A stretch of DNA of 36,326 nucleotides, from assembly GCA_021825295.1 (NCBI GenBank), contig JAKAHV010000033.1:1-36326 (forward strand), written 5' to 3'. Position numbers and translations under genes: made by a program. Numbering within the stretch: the first letter of the stretch is position 1; each line of letters starts with the position of its first letter. Source of the DNA: Nitrospirota bacterium (GTDB lineage: Bacteria > Nitrospirota > Thermodesulfovibrionia > Thermodesulfovibrionales > JdFR-88). Shown here piece after piece: positions 7,475 to 16,988 of this stretch. The notes under the pieces were generated by a model. It was not told where the DNA came from, did no database searches, and saw only the letters and a program-made list of their open reading frames with translations.

Positions 7475-8320
7475 TTACTTGTAAAAGCCATGATGGAACT
7501 CCTTGATTAAGGCCGCAAGGGAGGCCGATTTCGCCTCTTCGTTTATTCTCCGGAGAGCATAGGCAAGCGGCACATCGCCGTAAAAAGCGTAAGACCTGGC
7601 AACTGCCGCGTTTTGTTCCAGCCCCTCGGAGGCGCCGGAGACCGCAACGTCAATGTCCGGCACGTAAACCACCGCAGGGACCTGCAAGACCCCGTAACGG
7701 CGGAAAAGAAGCGGATCAACCTCGACGTTTACTCCATAAAGCCCACAAGGCTGCCCGCAGGCAGGGTTCTTTTCAAGCAGCTTTTGTATGAACTCCAGCG
7801 TAGGCCCTATGTATTTCATCCCGTCTATGAACCCACACATGACAACAATAATATTCGGATCCCCTATCCCCGCAATTTGCGCCATGTAAGTTCTGAGCGT
7901 TGCTTCCGGGACTGAAGAGGAGATGAAGAGATAGATTCTCTCACTCCCGGAAAGCCTGTTTTTAATCGGGGTCTTTTTATCTCCCCGGTAAAGGTCCTTG
8001 TAGTAGGCTTTAGCACCCTTGAATATTTCGGTTTTCAGCCTCTTCGTCTCTTGATTCAGCCTCTGTTGAAACGCCTCTGACTTATAGACCTCAAATGCCT
8101 TTTGAGCCTCTTTATCTGCCTCTTGCCGGTGGGCGTTTTCCGAAACTTTCATCTTGCCTTCGAGCCTTTTTGCCCTGGCAAGACCTGCGTTTACGACGTT
8201 CAGGTCGAAAGCCCCCGGGTTCCCATTCAGGGTGCCGGCGAAGGCTGCGGATGCCGGCATCTCCGGCAATGCCAGCGCAAATATCAGAGACAATGCTACG
8301 GCTTTATAAATACGCAGCAT
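7475..8320 (-). CDS. trbC: TrbC-type pilus assembly protein
   Basis: A 281-residue exported protein. The start is taken at ATG 8320 because AAGG lies just upstream and a signal peptide follows directly (MLRIYKAVALS to ASAAF). Residues ~30-130 form a charged helical region; the C-terminal half (about 140-260) is the thioredoxin-like TrbC/TraW fold with IYLFISSSVPEAT, VVMCGFIDG, a C-G-Q-P-C-G cysteine pair and a Y-G-V-L-Q-V-P-A cis-proline-like loop. In F-type systems TrbC works with TraW in the periplasm for pilus assembly. It overlaps traU by 25 nt. Another member of the unusually large set of thioredoxin-fold proteins in this operon. Confidence 0.85.
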   Translation of the reverse strand: MLRIYKAVALSLIFALALPEMPASAAFAGTLNGNPGAFDLNVVNAGLARAKRLEGKMKVSENAHRQEADKEAQKAFEVYKSEAFQQRLNQETKRLKTEIFKGAKAYYKDLYRGDKKTPIKNRLSGSERIYLFISSSVPEATLRTYMAQIAGIGDPNIIVVMCGFIDGMKYIGPTLEFIQKLLEKNPACGQPCGLYGVNVEVDPLLFRRYGVLQVPAVVYVPDIDVAVSGASEGLEQNAAVARSYAFYGDVPLAYALRRINEEAKSASLAALIKEFHHGFYK

Positions 8321-9318
8321 GACACCTTCCTGAATATCATCCATAGGAAATCATCAGGGCCGTTACTTGAACTGCCCCAAGGCGGGTTCTTACCGCCACC
8401 CCATATGAGAGCGCTCCTTCCAATCGGCGTGACTATCGCGCCTCTCACGGGCTTTACGATCTGCATTCTGTAATGGCTCTTAACCCAGATGGGGGTAAGC
8501 GTGGGGCCGCATACGTTTATTCCCGGGTCCCAGGTGAGAGTTTCACGGCTCAGCTTGTATATCATTCTTGCGCCAAGCCCGGCATTGGCCTGGACGTAAT
8601 CATCGCTTGCGACGTGGCCGGTCAAAGGGTAGGCGCTTCCCCAGCTCCCCATGCACCAGAAAAGCGGATCGTTTGGATAACCCGCGTTTGAGGCAACGCT
8701 ATCGGCAATGCAGGCAAGCTGAGCGGCAGGATTGCCGAAAAGAAGAGCCTCCGGATCCAGGATGAAACTCGAAATATCGCTGTTCCACAGAGGGTCTATC
8801 TCCGTCATGTAAGCTATGTCAAAAGGCGCCTTCTCCAGGCAGGGAATATCCGCAAACAGGTCCAGGATGCCCCACACCGGGAATATGTACCAGTGGGCCT
8901 GCTGGAAAGTCTCGGGAGGAAGGTCCTCCCCAAGTCCCTCTTTCCCTCCGCCCAGAAACCCAGGCTTGGGATTTGAAAGCTGCGCTCCTATTAGTGGAAA
9001 ACAATACGGGTCCTTGACCGTCTCTACGACCCTCGCCGGCTCCCAGAAAGAGGCAGTTATGCCGATCTTCGGAATCGGCGAGCCGCAGACGCATATGGGA
9101 GAGCTGATGTTGTCCGGAGGGCTGTCGATGTCCGAGCCCACGAGCTCCACACCGCCGATCTTGACCGGGAATATCCCGTTCCAGTCTATGTCCGTGACCG
9201 GATTGAAAAAGGAGTCCCTGCATTTGGCTTGGGCCGGCATCGCCGAGACTGCCATGAAAAGCAATGACAACACGGCCGTTTGTAAAAAGGGAAACCTATT
9301 TCGAGTTCTTGATTTCAA
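8296..9318 (-). CDS. traU: TraU, periplasmic transfer protein
   Basis: A 340-residue exported protein. The start is TTG 9318-9316, with GGAGGTGAAGGAA just upstream; the signal peptide ends near A-Q-A-K-C. The mature protein begins C-R-D-S-F-F-N-P-V-T-D-I-D-W, a TraU hallmark, followed by P-I-C-V-C-G-S-P and many Cys and Trp residues. In F-type systems TraU is a periplasmic protein important for DNA transfer and not strictly for pilus production. Its cysteines are probably paired with help from the DsbC-like and TraF proteins of this operon. It overlaps traW by 23 nt and trbC by 25 nt. Confidence 0.93.
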   Translation of the reverse strand: MKSRTRNRFPFLQTAVLSLLFMAVSAMPAQAKCRDSFFNPVTDIDWNGIFPVKIGGVELVGSDIDSPPDNISSPICVCGSPIPKIGITASFWEPARVVETVKDPYCFPLIGAQLSNPKPGFLGGGKEGLGEDLPPETFQQAHWYIFPVWGILDLFADIPCLEKAPFDIAYMTEIDPLWNSDISSFILDPEALLFGNPAAQLACIADSVASNAGYPNDPLFWCMGSWGSAYPLTGHVASDDYVQANAGLGARMIYKLSRETLTWDPGINVCGPTLTPIWVKSHYRMQIVKPVRGAIVTPIGRSALIWGGGKNPPWGSSSNGPDDFLWMIFRKVSCCVFIKP

Positions 9319-9940
9319 ATTCCTTCACCTCCAAAAATCTCCCTTGCTGGAAAAGGGCCGCGGGCACAGCTTTTAGCCTGAATCTCCGTGTGATCTGGTC
9401 AGTAGCGTAGAAGACCGGCCTTTTGAGCTTTTTAGAGAGCTGCAGATAACTCCCGCCAGTGAGAAAGATCATCACATTGGATTCCTTCGCATAAGGGGAC
9501 CTCATGAACCACTCCATCTGCTTTTTGTCCCCCCCGTCAATAAAGACGAAAACATCGGGCAGGCCCACGTAATCCAGGGGATTAAAGGTGTAGCCTTTCG
9601 GATAAAGGATGCCGCCTTTTCCGTCCGGGATTTCAAACGTAAGGGTGTACGTTGGATCGACCGTAAACATCCTGTCATGCTTCGCCCTGGGCAGCCGGGC
9701 CAGATCCGGTGGCTCATAAGAGAGAGCGGATTGCTTGAGGCCGGCCAACTGCTTCTTCCAGTCCACCTGCCTCACCTTGTGCATAAGCTCGCTCAGGGCG
9801 TCCTTTTCGGCAACCGGATAAGTAGCCCCCGCCCGGCCCACGAAGGTAGAGGTCGAGGCCTCCAGGGACGAAGCCGGCACAAGACAGCTTGCCGCCAGGC
9901 AGGCAAAAATCATGATGGCCATAACCGGTTTCGGCATCAT
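9296..9940 (-). CDS. traW: TraW, pilus assembly protein
   Basis: A 214-residue exported protein, same length as typical TraW. The ATG at 9940 directly follows the traN stop (9942-9944), with no strong ribosome-binding site, so translational coupling is likely. The signal peptide is MMPKPVMAIMIFACLAASC-like and may be cut near L-E-A-S. Family marks are the F-V-F-I-D-G-G motif, V-M-I-F-L-T-G-G, and R-F-R-L-K-A-V-P-A-A-L-F-Q-Q-G near the C-terminus. TraW acts with TrbC in the periplasm to assemble the pilus. Confidence 0.9.
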   Translation of the reverse strand: MMPKPVMAIMIFACLAASCLVPASSLEASTSTFVGRAGATYPVAEKDALSELMHKVRQVDWKKQLAGLKQSALSYEPPDLARLPRAKHDRMFTVDPTYTLTFEIPDGKGGILYPKGYTFNPLDYVGLPDVFVFIDGGDKKQMEWFMRSPYAKESNVMIFLTGGSYLQLSKKLKRPVFYATDQITRRFRLKAVPAALFQQGRFLEVKEFEIKNSK

Positions 9941-9941
9941 C

Positions 9942-11936
9942 TTATTTCTGCGTGTTCTGGTAAAAATTGTTGATGTTTTGCTCTTCATTGTTTGTCGCCT
10001 TCTGGAGATTGCCGGTAAGGTTCTTCTCCAGGTCCCCGTAATAGCTTGAGAGGTCGATCTTCGAGAAATCGAGCATCTGGAACTCTTCCGGCGTAAACCC
10101 ACGGCAGTTTGGGCTTTGGCCGCTTCCCCAGGCCCCGCCCGGCTGGAAATCCGTAAGCTGCGGGCGACCCTGCTCCTGGATGATCCTTGCCAGCTTGCTA
10201 TTGAAGCAGCAGTAGCCCCTTGCTTCCTGGACGCAGCCGATCAGAGGCCACGATTCCTCGCAATACTCCCCAACGTAATGGCAGTATCCGGAGGCATTGA
10301 GCATCGCCACTTCCATGTCCTGCTGATCACAGGATTGAAGGAGAAAATAGTTGACGAGTAATATGGCCGCGGATATGGCAATGGTCGTAGGATTCAGTAG
10401 CGCGGCTGCATAGGATTCGAGCCCGGCGTCGACCGAGCCCGCTGCCACACCGTCCGTGACCGCCTGCTGCACCGCGAGGCTTGCGCTCGAAAGGCTGGAG
10501 GTGATGGAGGCGCCACCGGTCGTAAGAATTGCGTTTGTGTAATAGGCCACCTGCGCCATGTGGTATATATCCGAAACGGCCGATGCGGCCGTACCAAGCG
10601 CAGAGGCCGCTCCCACGGAATCCGAAAGCACCATGTTGCTCTTATTTGCGCAGCAATCGTGAAACCCGTCGGAGACACCCGCTCCATGGCACCTCTCGCT
10701 CCTTCCTGTAAAGATGTATATCTGCCCCAGGCAGTTGCCGGATGAATCCGTTTGCCCGTTGTTCTGAAGCATATTGCTGTTGGTGTTCGTAACCGTCGCC
10801 GGATTTGTGGTCAAGTCCACGCACTGGTTAGGAGAGCACTCCATGGTCCCATTGTTGTCCATGCAGGCGTATTGGCTTCCAAGCGGGCAGGTGTAATTCG
10901 TGCCGCAGGTGGCAGTTTTGGAACAGGCGGATGTGCATCCGCTTTGAGTTGAGTAATTGACGCCAGTAAGGCTGCACTGATATTGGGTTTCTGTGCCGCT
11001 CGTAATTATACAAGCCCGTCCAGCCGTGCAGGTCGGTGGATTGCCTGAGCAGGCCGAGCCGCCGGCAAGGGGGCAGGTTGCGCTACTGGCCGTTATGCTT
11101 ACAGAAGACGTCCACAAAGATGAGCTGTTGGCATAACCGGTGCCAGTGATGGCAAGCGTGTTGCCCGAACCGGAAAGCGAGAGTTTCTGTATGCCCCAGC
11201 TACCCGGATATCCAAGTGTGCCGCTTCCAGAAAGGGCCGCCCCATTTACCATTATGTTTATTGTCTGGGCCTGGGAGGACCCATAGCCAATTGCGGTGAT
11301 GGATAGCTCGCTTCCCCAAGTTTGAAATGAAAGCTCCTCGATCTCCCCGACATTAAACGTGCCGCCCCCGGAAAAGGTTGCCCCGCTTACTGTTACGCTC
11401 GCCGAAGATGTCCATGAATTATTAGTTCCGGAGCCGGTAATGGTCAGTGTGTTGCCTGAGCCGGAAAACGAAAGTTTCCCTATGCTATAGTCCAGGAGAT
11501 AGCCAATCGTACCGCCCCCAGAAAAGGTCGCGCCGGAGCAGAAGGCTTCCTGCAGGCAATTGCTGGTGCAGGTCGAGGAATCATTATATATCTGACCGGT
11601 TGTGGGACACTGATATTGCGTGACCTGCACATGGATAGACGAACATGTCCCAGCCTGAGTACAGGCACCTCCGCTACAGGGATAATTCCCAAGCGGACAT
11701 GCCTGGACCGCCGCGCATGCCGCAGAGCTTATGGGGCACAACCGCCCCTGCTGGGTTGCTATGCAGTTGGCCGTCTCCCCGGGGTCGCTTACGTTTCCAT
11801 CGTTATTCAAGTCCTGGCCGCAGACATACGTGTCCGCGAAGGCTTGCGCTGCCCCTATCTGCGGAATAACGGGAGAAAGCGTCTCGATTGCGAGGACGAA
11901 AAATAGCGACCTGGATATTTTTACGAGATGTTTCAT
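9942..11936 (-). CDS. traN: TraN, outer-membrane mating-pair stabilisation protein
   Basis: A 664-residue Cys-rich exported protein with a signal peptide (residues 1-34). The C-terminal ~130 residues are clear TraN: C-x-E-S-W-P-L-I-G-C, CCFNSKLARIIQEQGR, N-C-R-G-F-T-P-E-E-F and a final helical region ending in Q-N-T-Q-K. TraN sits in the outer membrane of the donor and contacts recipient surface proteins. Residues about 135-285 are three tandem Gly/Ser-rich repeats of 47-54 residues, flanked by Cys-rich segments; a D-x-N-x-D-G motif near residue 42 may bind calcium. It overlaps the upstream TraN-like gene by 4 nt (ATGA). Confidence 0.88.
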   Translation of the reverse strand: MKHLVKISRSLFFVLAIETLSPVIPQIGAAQAFADTYVCGQDLNNDGNVSDPGETANCIATQQGRLCPISSAACAAVQACPLGNYPCSGGACTQAGTCSSIHVQVTQYQCPTTGQIYNDSSTCTSNCLQEAFCSGATFSGGGTIGYLLDYSIGKLSFSGSGNTLTITGSGTNNSWTSSASVTVSGATFSGGGTFNVGEIEELSFQTWGSELSITAIGYGSSQAQTINIMVNGAALSGSGTLGYPGSWGIQKLSLSGSGNTLAITGTGYANSSSLWTSSVSITASSATCPLAGGSACSGNPPTCTAGRACIITSGTETQYQCSLTGVNYSTQSGCTSACSKTATCGTNYTCPLGSQYACMDNNGTMECSPNQCVDLTTNPATVTNTNSNMLQNNGQTDSSGNCLGQIYIFTGRSERCHGAGVSDGFHDCCANKSNMVLSDSVGAASALGTAASAVSDIYHMAQVAYYTNAILTTGGASITSSLSSASLAVQQAVTDGVAAGSVDAGLESYAAALLNPTTIAISAAILLVNYFLLQSCDQQDMEVAMLNASGYCHYVGEYCEESWPLIGCVQEARGYCCFNSKLARIIQEQGRPQLTDFQPGGAWGSGQSPNCRGFTPEEFQMLDFSKIDLSSYYGDLEKNLTGNLQKATNNEEQNINNFYQNTQK
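11082..11534 (-). repeat. Three tandem repeats inside traN
   Basis: Encodes three degenerate repeats (TraN residues ~135-184, 185-231, 232-285). Each opens with G-A-T/A-x-S-G-x-G-T, continues with a hydrophobic turn and S/L-S-x-S-G-S-G-N-T-L-x-I-T-G-x-G, and closes with a V/I-T-V/A-S strand. The pattern suggests a repeated beta structure exposed at the cell surface. Related G-S-G-N-N-L strands also occur in the neighbouring TraN-like protein. Confidence 0.7.
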
Positions 11937-14077
11937 TGGAGCGGTCCTGCGGTCCCATCAGAGCAGATCAGGTCACTTCCCGCAGCTCTCAATGTTTGCA
12001 TCAGCCCCGCGGCTTCACCGAAATCATTAATGCATTGGCAGTCCTCCACAACCGTCTCCCCAGGTCCGGCAGGACAAGAGCCGTTCACGCAGGTCCTGTA
12101 GTAGAAAGACATGCTCTGTGTGTTATTACTCTGGAACTGCGAGGCGTTCCCAGAGATCGCCGCCTGCGCATCCGTGTTGGCCTTTTCGGTCTTGCAGGCC
12201 TGTTCGCAATCTCCATAAGAATCCCTCGCGGGCAGACCCGAATTGACGTCCGTAGGCGTCCAACTCCCCGATGAATTCTTTGTGAGATCCTGGTAATACA
12301 TGCTGGCCGTGTCGTCAGCGGTGGTGGAGACGACGTTGCCAAGCCTTTTCTCCCCGGCGCTGAAATTAAAAGGCGCATTATCGGTGCAATAATACGTTCT
12401 GTCTTTTTCCAGAAAATCAGGGCATACCGTATCGGTGGTTGGCGGCGTGTAACAGATTGGGTCTCCCCCATTGCTGGTATCTATGGGGCAGATGTAATTT
12501 GTCCCGTTTACAGAAGCACCGCTTAAAACAGTGCTTTGCGCTCTTGGTATGCAGGCATATTGGCTTCCAAGCGGACAGGTGGACGGAATATTAAACACGT
12601 ATGTTCCACAGCTCTTAAAAAACAATTGGTCCCCGGCGCCATAAATATTAAAAGGAGCGCAGGAACCCGAGCTGTTAAAATAAGCGGTGCCGGATATCAT
12701 TGTTCCAGAGATGGTGACCGAGCCTTGATAAGCACCCGACTCATAAAAATTCAAATTATTGCCGCTGCCGCTGATCTGGACAGTCTGCGCCCTGCCGTCC
12801 TGGTAAAAACTGAGGTTGCTCGTTCTGCCGCTTGCCGTCAAGCCTGCCGGTAATTTAATTATTTGAGGAGCGGACTCACACCAACATGTATCCCAGATAA
12901 AATGGAGCTCGATTTGGTTCCCGTTCCCCTTGAAATAAATGTAGTGCGCGCCGGTGAAATTCACAGAGCCTGTAAGCCCCGGGCATAGAGAGATATACTG
13001 GATCGTTACCGAATCGCAGGCCAGAGCAAGGGGCTTTAGTCCCGTGGAGGTAAAATTAAGCCAGGTCTGGACCCCATCGACCGCCTCGTCCCTGAGCTGG
13101 CAATTGGTGTTTGCTTCAAGACTTTGGCAGCCGTCGTTTACGTTGTCAGTGTACCCGGGTGAACTGTTTGCGCATTGAAGCACTGTGGATATCGAGCATT
13201 GCTGCAACTGCGCGCTTCCAACCGATAAGGTTTGCGCCGCTTTCAGCTCGTTGTAATAGCTGTTGGGGCTGGCTACCTGCGTTTGCGCCAGGTTTTGGGC
13301 GGCGCCCCGCATGCTGTATGGATTTGAATAATACTGCTCGGGATTGCTCGTGCCAGTCCCACCGCCTGCGCTGCTACAGCTACCCGAATGTTGGCCGTAA
13401 TAGGATATCGTAGGACCGTCCGTGCCCACGTTCGAAACTGAAAGCTGGGGATTGGTAGCCTGAAGGGCCCCGGCTATTCCGCCCCCAAGGTCCTTCAGTA
13501 CTATACCCAGGTTGTTCCAGACCAGGTTGCTCCCGCAGGAACTGTTGATGCAATAGCATCCCCCGAGATCGGTTATCTGCGCTTTGGCTGCCTGAACCTT
13601 GCCGGTAGAGTAGGCCGTCCACTGATAGTAGGAGCAATTATTCCAGGTCCCTGCATCGCAGGAGATAAAGCCGTTTGCGCATACTCCGGAGATCCGCACC
13701 GGAAGCTGATAGCTGCAATCCGGCTTGCCGTCCATGTCCAGGTCCTCGCTTACTATCAGGGTCTGCAGGTCCCCGGTAGAAGCGGGCTGCACGAAGACCG
13801 AAAGAAACGCGTTTGAGGAGGGGCAGGTAAGCTGGGCGTTAAAGGATTTCGACTTATCAAGCGTGGTCATGAGGGTATTGCTGCTTGTAATGGGGTTCGA
13901 GATGTTTTGCTGTAAGCCAGCCCGGGAGCCATAGCTTCCCGAGGCGGAACCCGCGAGGCTTCCCGCCGCGTTCTTTGCGTCCGTCAGCGGATCGCCAAAG
14001 GCCTGCCGACTGGCAGGCAAGGTAACGGCTGCCATGGATAAAAAGACCATGAACGCTATGAGCTTGGCTTTTACCAT
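11933..14077 (-). CDS. TraN-like Cys-rich surface protein
   Basis: A 714-residue exported protein (signal peptide ~1-28) with more than 30 cysteines. An early segment, D-L-D-M-D-G-K-P-D-C, resembles a thrombospondin-3 calcium loop. Later parts carry beta-rich Gly/Ser/Asn segments (about residues 400-500) and T-C-P-L-G-S-Q-Y-A-C, a phrase shared with the next gene's product. It lacks the conserved TraN C-terminal block, which is in the downstream protein, so the two may together make a split or duplicated TraN. Each has its own signal peptide and start, overlapping by 4 nt. It overlaps the traC end by 7 nt, with AAGGGAAGA before the ATG. Confidence 0.6.
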   Translation of the reverse strand: MVKAKLIAFMVFLSMAAVTLPASRQAFGDPLTDAKNAAGSLAGSASGSYGSRAGLQQNISNPITSSNTLMTTLDKSKSFNAQLTCPSSNAFLSVFVQPASTGDLQTLIVSEDLDMDGKPDCSYQLPVRISGVCANGFISCDAGTWNNCSYYQWTAYSTGKVQAAKAQITDLGGCYCINSSCGSNLVWNNLGIVLKDLGGGIAGALQATNPQLSVSNVGTDGPTISYYGQHSGSCSSAGGGTGTSNPEQYYSNPYSMRGAAQNLAQTQVASPNSYYNELKAAQTLSVGSAQLQQCSISTVLQCANSSPGYTDNVNDGCQSLEANTNCQLRDEAVDGVQTWLNFTSTGLKPLALACDSVTIQYISLCPGLTGSVNFTGAHYIYFKGNGNQIELHFIWDTCWCESAPQIIKLPAGLTASGRTSNLSFYQDGRAQTVQISGSGNNLNFYESGAYQGSVTISGTMISGTAYFNSSGSCAPFNIYGAGDQLFFKSCGTYVFNIPSTCPLGSQYACIPRAQSTVLSGASVNGTNYICPIDTSNGGDPICYTPPTTDTVCPDFLEKDRTYYCTDNAPFNFSAGEKRLGNVVSTTADDTASMYYQDLTKNSSGSWTPTDVNSGLPARDSYGDCEQACKTEKANTDAQAAISGNASQFQSNNTQSMSFYYRTCVNGSCPAGPGETVVEDCQCINDFGEAAGLMQTLRAAGSDLICSDGTAGPLQ

Positions 14078-16551
14078 TCTTCCCTTCTTTTCGCCATCTC
14101 CGAAATTGCGTCCTCGTAGGACATACCATTTTTTACCAGCCCCTCTATCTCCACGATCTCCCTTGCGTCCGACGTATAGACGTAGTAGGAATAGGGGTCC
14201 ACCATGAGCCTGGCCACGCCCGTCCCGGCAGTCGTGTGCATGAAAATCTCAGAGTATTTGGGTCGGTTGCTTTTAAGCGTCTTTAATATCCTCATCATGA
14301 AGGGGTCGTAGTCTATGAGCTTTTCTGTCAGGGCCTTCTCGAAATCCCCGGACTCAAGGAAGAACTTGAAGGCCGAATTCGCGTTTATGACCTCACCAAC
14401 CTTGCCAAACCCCTTCAGGTCCAGGATCGACTGGGTGATGATGGAGAAGCTGCCGTTATACTTGGCCGCCCTCCTGTAGCCCTCCTCGATGACCTCGTTC
14501 ATAGTTCCTTCTGCGGTCAGGAACTGCCATGCCTCGTCGAAGATGATGAAACTTGGTCTAGACCGGTCCCCTAGGTAGAGGTCCTGAGTGACCGCGTTTA
14601 TCACCTGGAGAGTCACCACTTTGAAAAGGTCCTTCTGCGGCTTTAGATGCTCCAGCTCCAGAACCACGAACTCGTCTCTCGATATGTCGAAAGTGGCCTT
14701 TCCGTTGAACCACTTCCCGTATGTATGCCCCGAGGTGAATTCCGAGAGATTGAATGCCAGGGTCTGGGCAAGGACCTTGAAATTCTCGGCGCATTTCTCT
14801 TTATCCGGGCAGTCGAAATCGTAATCGGAGGCGTGCTTGGGAAATTCGTTTAAGTACGTGTAGACGGTGTCTATGCAGGCATTGGTCCCCTCGACCCCGT
14901 AGGCCCATTTAACGGCCGCCTTTATCAGGGTCATTATCGTCTCGGCTGAATCATGGGGCACCTTGTCCGTCGCCGAGTAGACCATCTGGGTGATTATCGA
15001 GGAGATGACCGCCGATTCGGCATTGATGTCCGTGACACTCGAAAAGGGGTTCAGACAGATGCCGGAATCGCTCGTGAACTCCAGGAACCGGCCGCCGAAC
15101 ATCCTCGCCATCTTTTTATAGGAGCCGCCTATGTCGATGATCCTCACCTTGTAATTCATGGCGTAATAGTTGAAGGCGAGATAATTGACCAGGAAGGACT
15201 TCCCGCTCCTGGTCATGGCGGCTATGTAAATGTTATGGCCGTTAGAGAAGCTGCCGAAGACATCGAGACTTGAAATCTGGCCCTTTCTGCCGGTAAAAAG
15301 AAGAGCTGGCTGACCGGAGCCGCTGAAATCAGCCTGGATGGGAAGAAGAACCGATGCCGTGTCCGCAGGAACGATAAAATCTCTTTCGAGGTTATCTATG
15401 TTCCTGCCCACGGCATAAAGCCCGAATGGAAGCGCGGAGATAAAAAGAATGGGCAGTATGCCCTTGTCCTCCTGCATGACAAATCCCCGGGACTCCCAGA
15501 TCCGTCTTGCCTTAACGACTGAGTCCGTGGCCTCCTTCTCTCTTTTGCCCCAGACCCAGACCTCCGGTATGATCCTCACAAATCTCGTTCCCTTCTCCAC
15601 CTCGTCCACGGCCCAGAGATATTCGGACTGCTTACGCTTGAGCGAGGGCGCGAAGCTCCCTGCCGCCTGCTGCTGCAAAACGAGGTTGCACTTGGCGTGG
15701 ATCTTCGCCTTCAGGTTCTGGAAAACGATATTCAGGCAGTAGAGAAAAGGGGTCTCGAACTGGTCCACGTCCGACACCATGCCCTCGTATCCCCCGATGA
15801 TGCCGTTTGCCAAAAGCAGGTCCACCTCGCTCGGAAAAGATTTGGGCGTTATGCACCTGAAATATTTTCCCCCCACTTTCAAGAATGAGAGGCGCTTTTC
15901 GATATCGGTTTCCGAGAAAATCACCTGTTTCCGGAGCGGAACGTTTTCATCATAGCGGTCATTAGCCGGGCCGGCGTGATCGTTAAAAAGCCTCCTCATG
16001 AGATCGAGAAGTCCCTCAGACCCAAGTGGCCTGGGCGCAAGTCCAGCGCCTTTAAGAATTTCGGCTATTGCGGCCTGGGTGTCATCGAGGTTAAGGCCGG
16101 AGCCGATTGATACCTTCACAGAAACTAAGAGCCTGAAATTTCTTAATGGAATCCCGCCATTGCTCTGGGCCCGCTTAGCTAGAAACGAGGCATAGCTTGC
16201 CACGGCCCTCTTTACGACCGGATTTTCTTTCGTCTTTAAGGACACGTAGCGATCGAGTATCGGCTCCACAAAACTATCGGCATAAAGTATGAACTGCAGG
16301 ACCGAATTTTCGGGAAACCCGATCCTCATAAGGCCCTCCAGGGTGGATGCCGCTCCAGGGCCGGCAAATGCAACAGGGCTGCACTCCCAGATGAAGCCAA
16401 GGGTGTTGTCGGTATTCAAATAGATTCTTTTGTCCCTGTCGTAGGCCAGCCAGGGAAGATAGTCCGAAAACCTGCTCCTTGCGGTCATCGAATCGAGCTC
16501 CTTGAGCGTCAAGCCGCCGTTTTTGCCAAAAAAGAAATCTGAAAGGCTCAC
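14071..16551 (-). CDS. traC: TraC, type IV secretion ATPase
   Basis: An 826-residue VirB4-family ATPase that energises pilus assembly at the inner membrane. The Walker A motif A-M-T-R-S-G-K-S is near residues 437-445, and Walker B S-F-I-I-F-D-E-A-W near 665-675; R-R-A-A-K-Y and I-T-Q-S follow as in the family. The N-terminal half is the TraC domain that contacts the membrane complex. The start overlaps the traV stop (ATGA). Length is close to F TraC (about 875). All catalytic motifs are intact. Confidence 0.95.
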   Translation of the reverse strand: MSLSDFFFGKNGGLTLKELDSMTARSRFSDYLPWLAYDRDKRIYLNTDNTLGFIWECSPVAFAGPGAASTLEGLMRIGFPENSVLQFILYADSFVEPILDRYVSLKTKENPVVKRAVASYASFLAKRAQSNGGIPLRNFRLLVSVKVSIGSGLNLDDTQAAIAEILKGAGLAPRPLGSEGLLDLMRRLFNDHAGPANDRYDENVPLRKQVIFSETDIEKRLSFLKVGGKYFRCITPKSFPSEVDLLLANGIIGGYEGMVSDVDQFETPFLYCLNIVFQNLKAKIHAKCNLVLQQQAAGSFAPSLKRKQSEYLWAVDEVEKGTRFVRIIPEVWVWGKREKEATDSVVKARRIWESRGFVMQEDKGILPILFISALPFGLYAVGRNIDNLERDFIVPADTASVLLPIQADFSGSGQPALLFTGRKGQISSLDVFGSFSNGHNIYIAAMTRSGKSFLVNYLAFNYYAMNYKVRIIDIGGSYKKMARMFGGRFLEFTSDSGICLNPFSSVTDINAESAVISSIITQMVYSATDKVPHDSAETIMTLIKAAVKWAYGVEGTNACIDTVYTYLNEFPKHASDYDFDCPDKEKCAENFKVLAQTLAFNLSEFTSGHTYGKWFNGKATFDISRDEFVVLELEHLKPQKDLFKVVTLQVINAVTQDLYLGDRSRPSFIIFDEAWQFLTAEGTMNEVIEEGYRRAAKYNGSFSIITQSILDLKGFGKVGEVINANSAFKFFLESGDFEKALTEKLIDYDPFMMRILKTLKSNRPKYSEIFMHTTAGTGVARLMVDPYSYYVYTSDAREIVEIEGLVKNGMSYEDAISEMAKRREEW

Positions 16552-16988
16552 CGCACAGCCTCTTGGGAGATAGCGTTTTTAAGGAGCCACCTTGGCCCGT
16601 CCAGGAACATGTATACGTAGCGATACATATAGAGGTCATTGTCAGCCCCCGTGTACGGAAGGATGAGGACCCTCATCACCTGGGGCGGGACGACCATCGG
16701 AGACCTGGGGCTTTGAAGAAGCCCGTTTAGCCTGCCGTAAAGGGCGCTCTGGTAAAGGTCCGCATCCGAAGGCCCAAGGGGTTCTTTCTCTTTCTTGCCG
16801 GACCTGCCTTCAGCCCAAAGGTCATGATAGTCCTTTTCTTCCGTGCTTTCGTTATAAGCAGTCCGGACGGATACGCACTTGCCGTTTTCCATCTTCGGGC
16901 ACTGGAAGGATGAGCTGTAGGGGTTCATGACCCCGGCGCAGCCGGAAAGCGCAAGCATGAAAATAAAAGGGAAGATTAATTTTTGCAT
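16548..16988 (-). CDS. traV: TraV, outer-membrane lipoprotein
   Basis: A 146-residue lipoprotein. The signal peptide ends in the lipobox L-S-G-C (Cys 17), so the mature Cys is lipidated and anchored in the outer membrane. The following G-V-M-N-P-Y-S-S-S-F-Q-C-P and C-V-S-V-R-T-A-Y motif, with two further cysteines, is typical of TraV. TraV, TraK and TraB form the outer-membrane core complex of F-type T4SS. It overlaps traB by 13 nt and traC by 4 nt. Confidence 0.92.
   Translation of the reverse strand: MQKLIFPFIFMLALSGCAGVMNPYSSSFQCPKMENGKCVSVRTAYNESTEEKDYHDLWAEGRSGKKEKEPLGPSDADLYQSALYGRLNGLLQSPRSPMVVPPQVMRVLILPYTGADNDLYMYRYVYMFLDGPRWLLKNAISQEAVR

Noticed and set aside
9942-14077. The two TraN-like genes as one gene broken by a frameshift
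   Set aside because: Each has its own signal peptide and start codon, with a 4-nt ATGA overlap typical of neighbouring genes.
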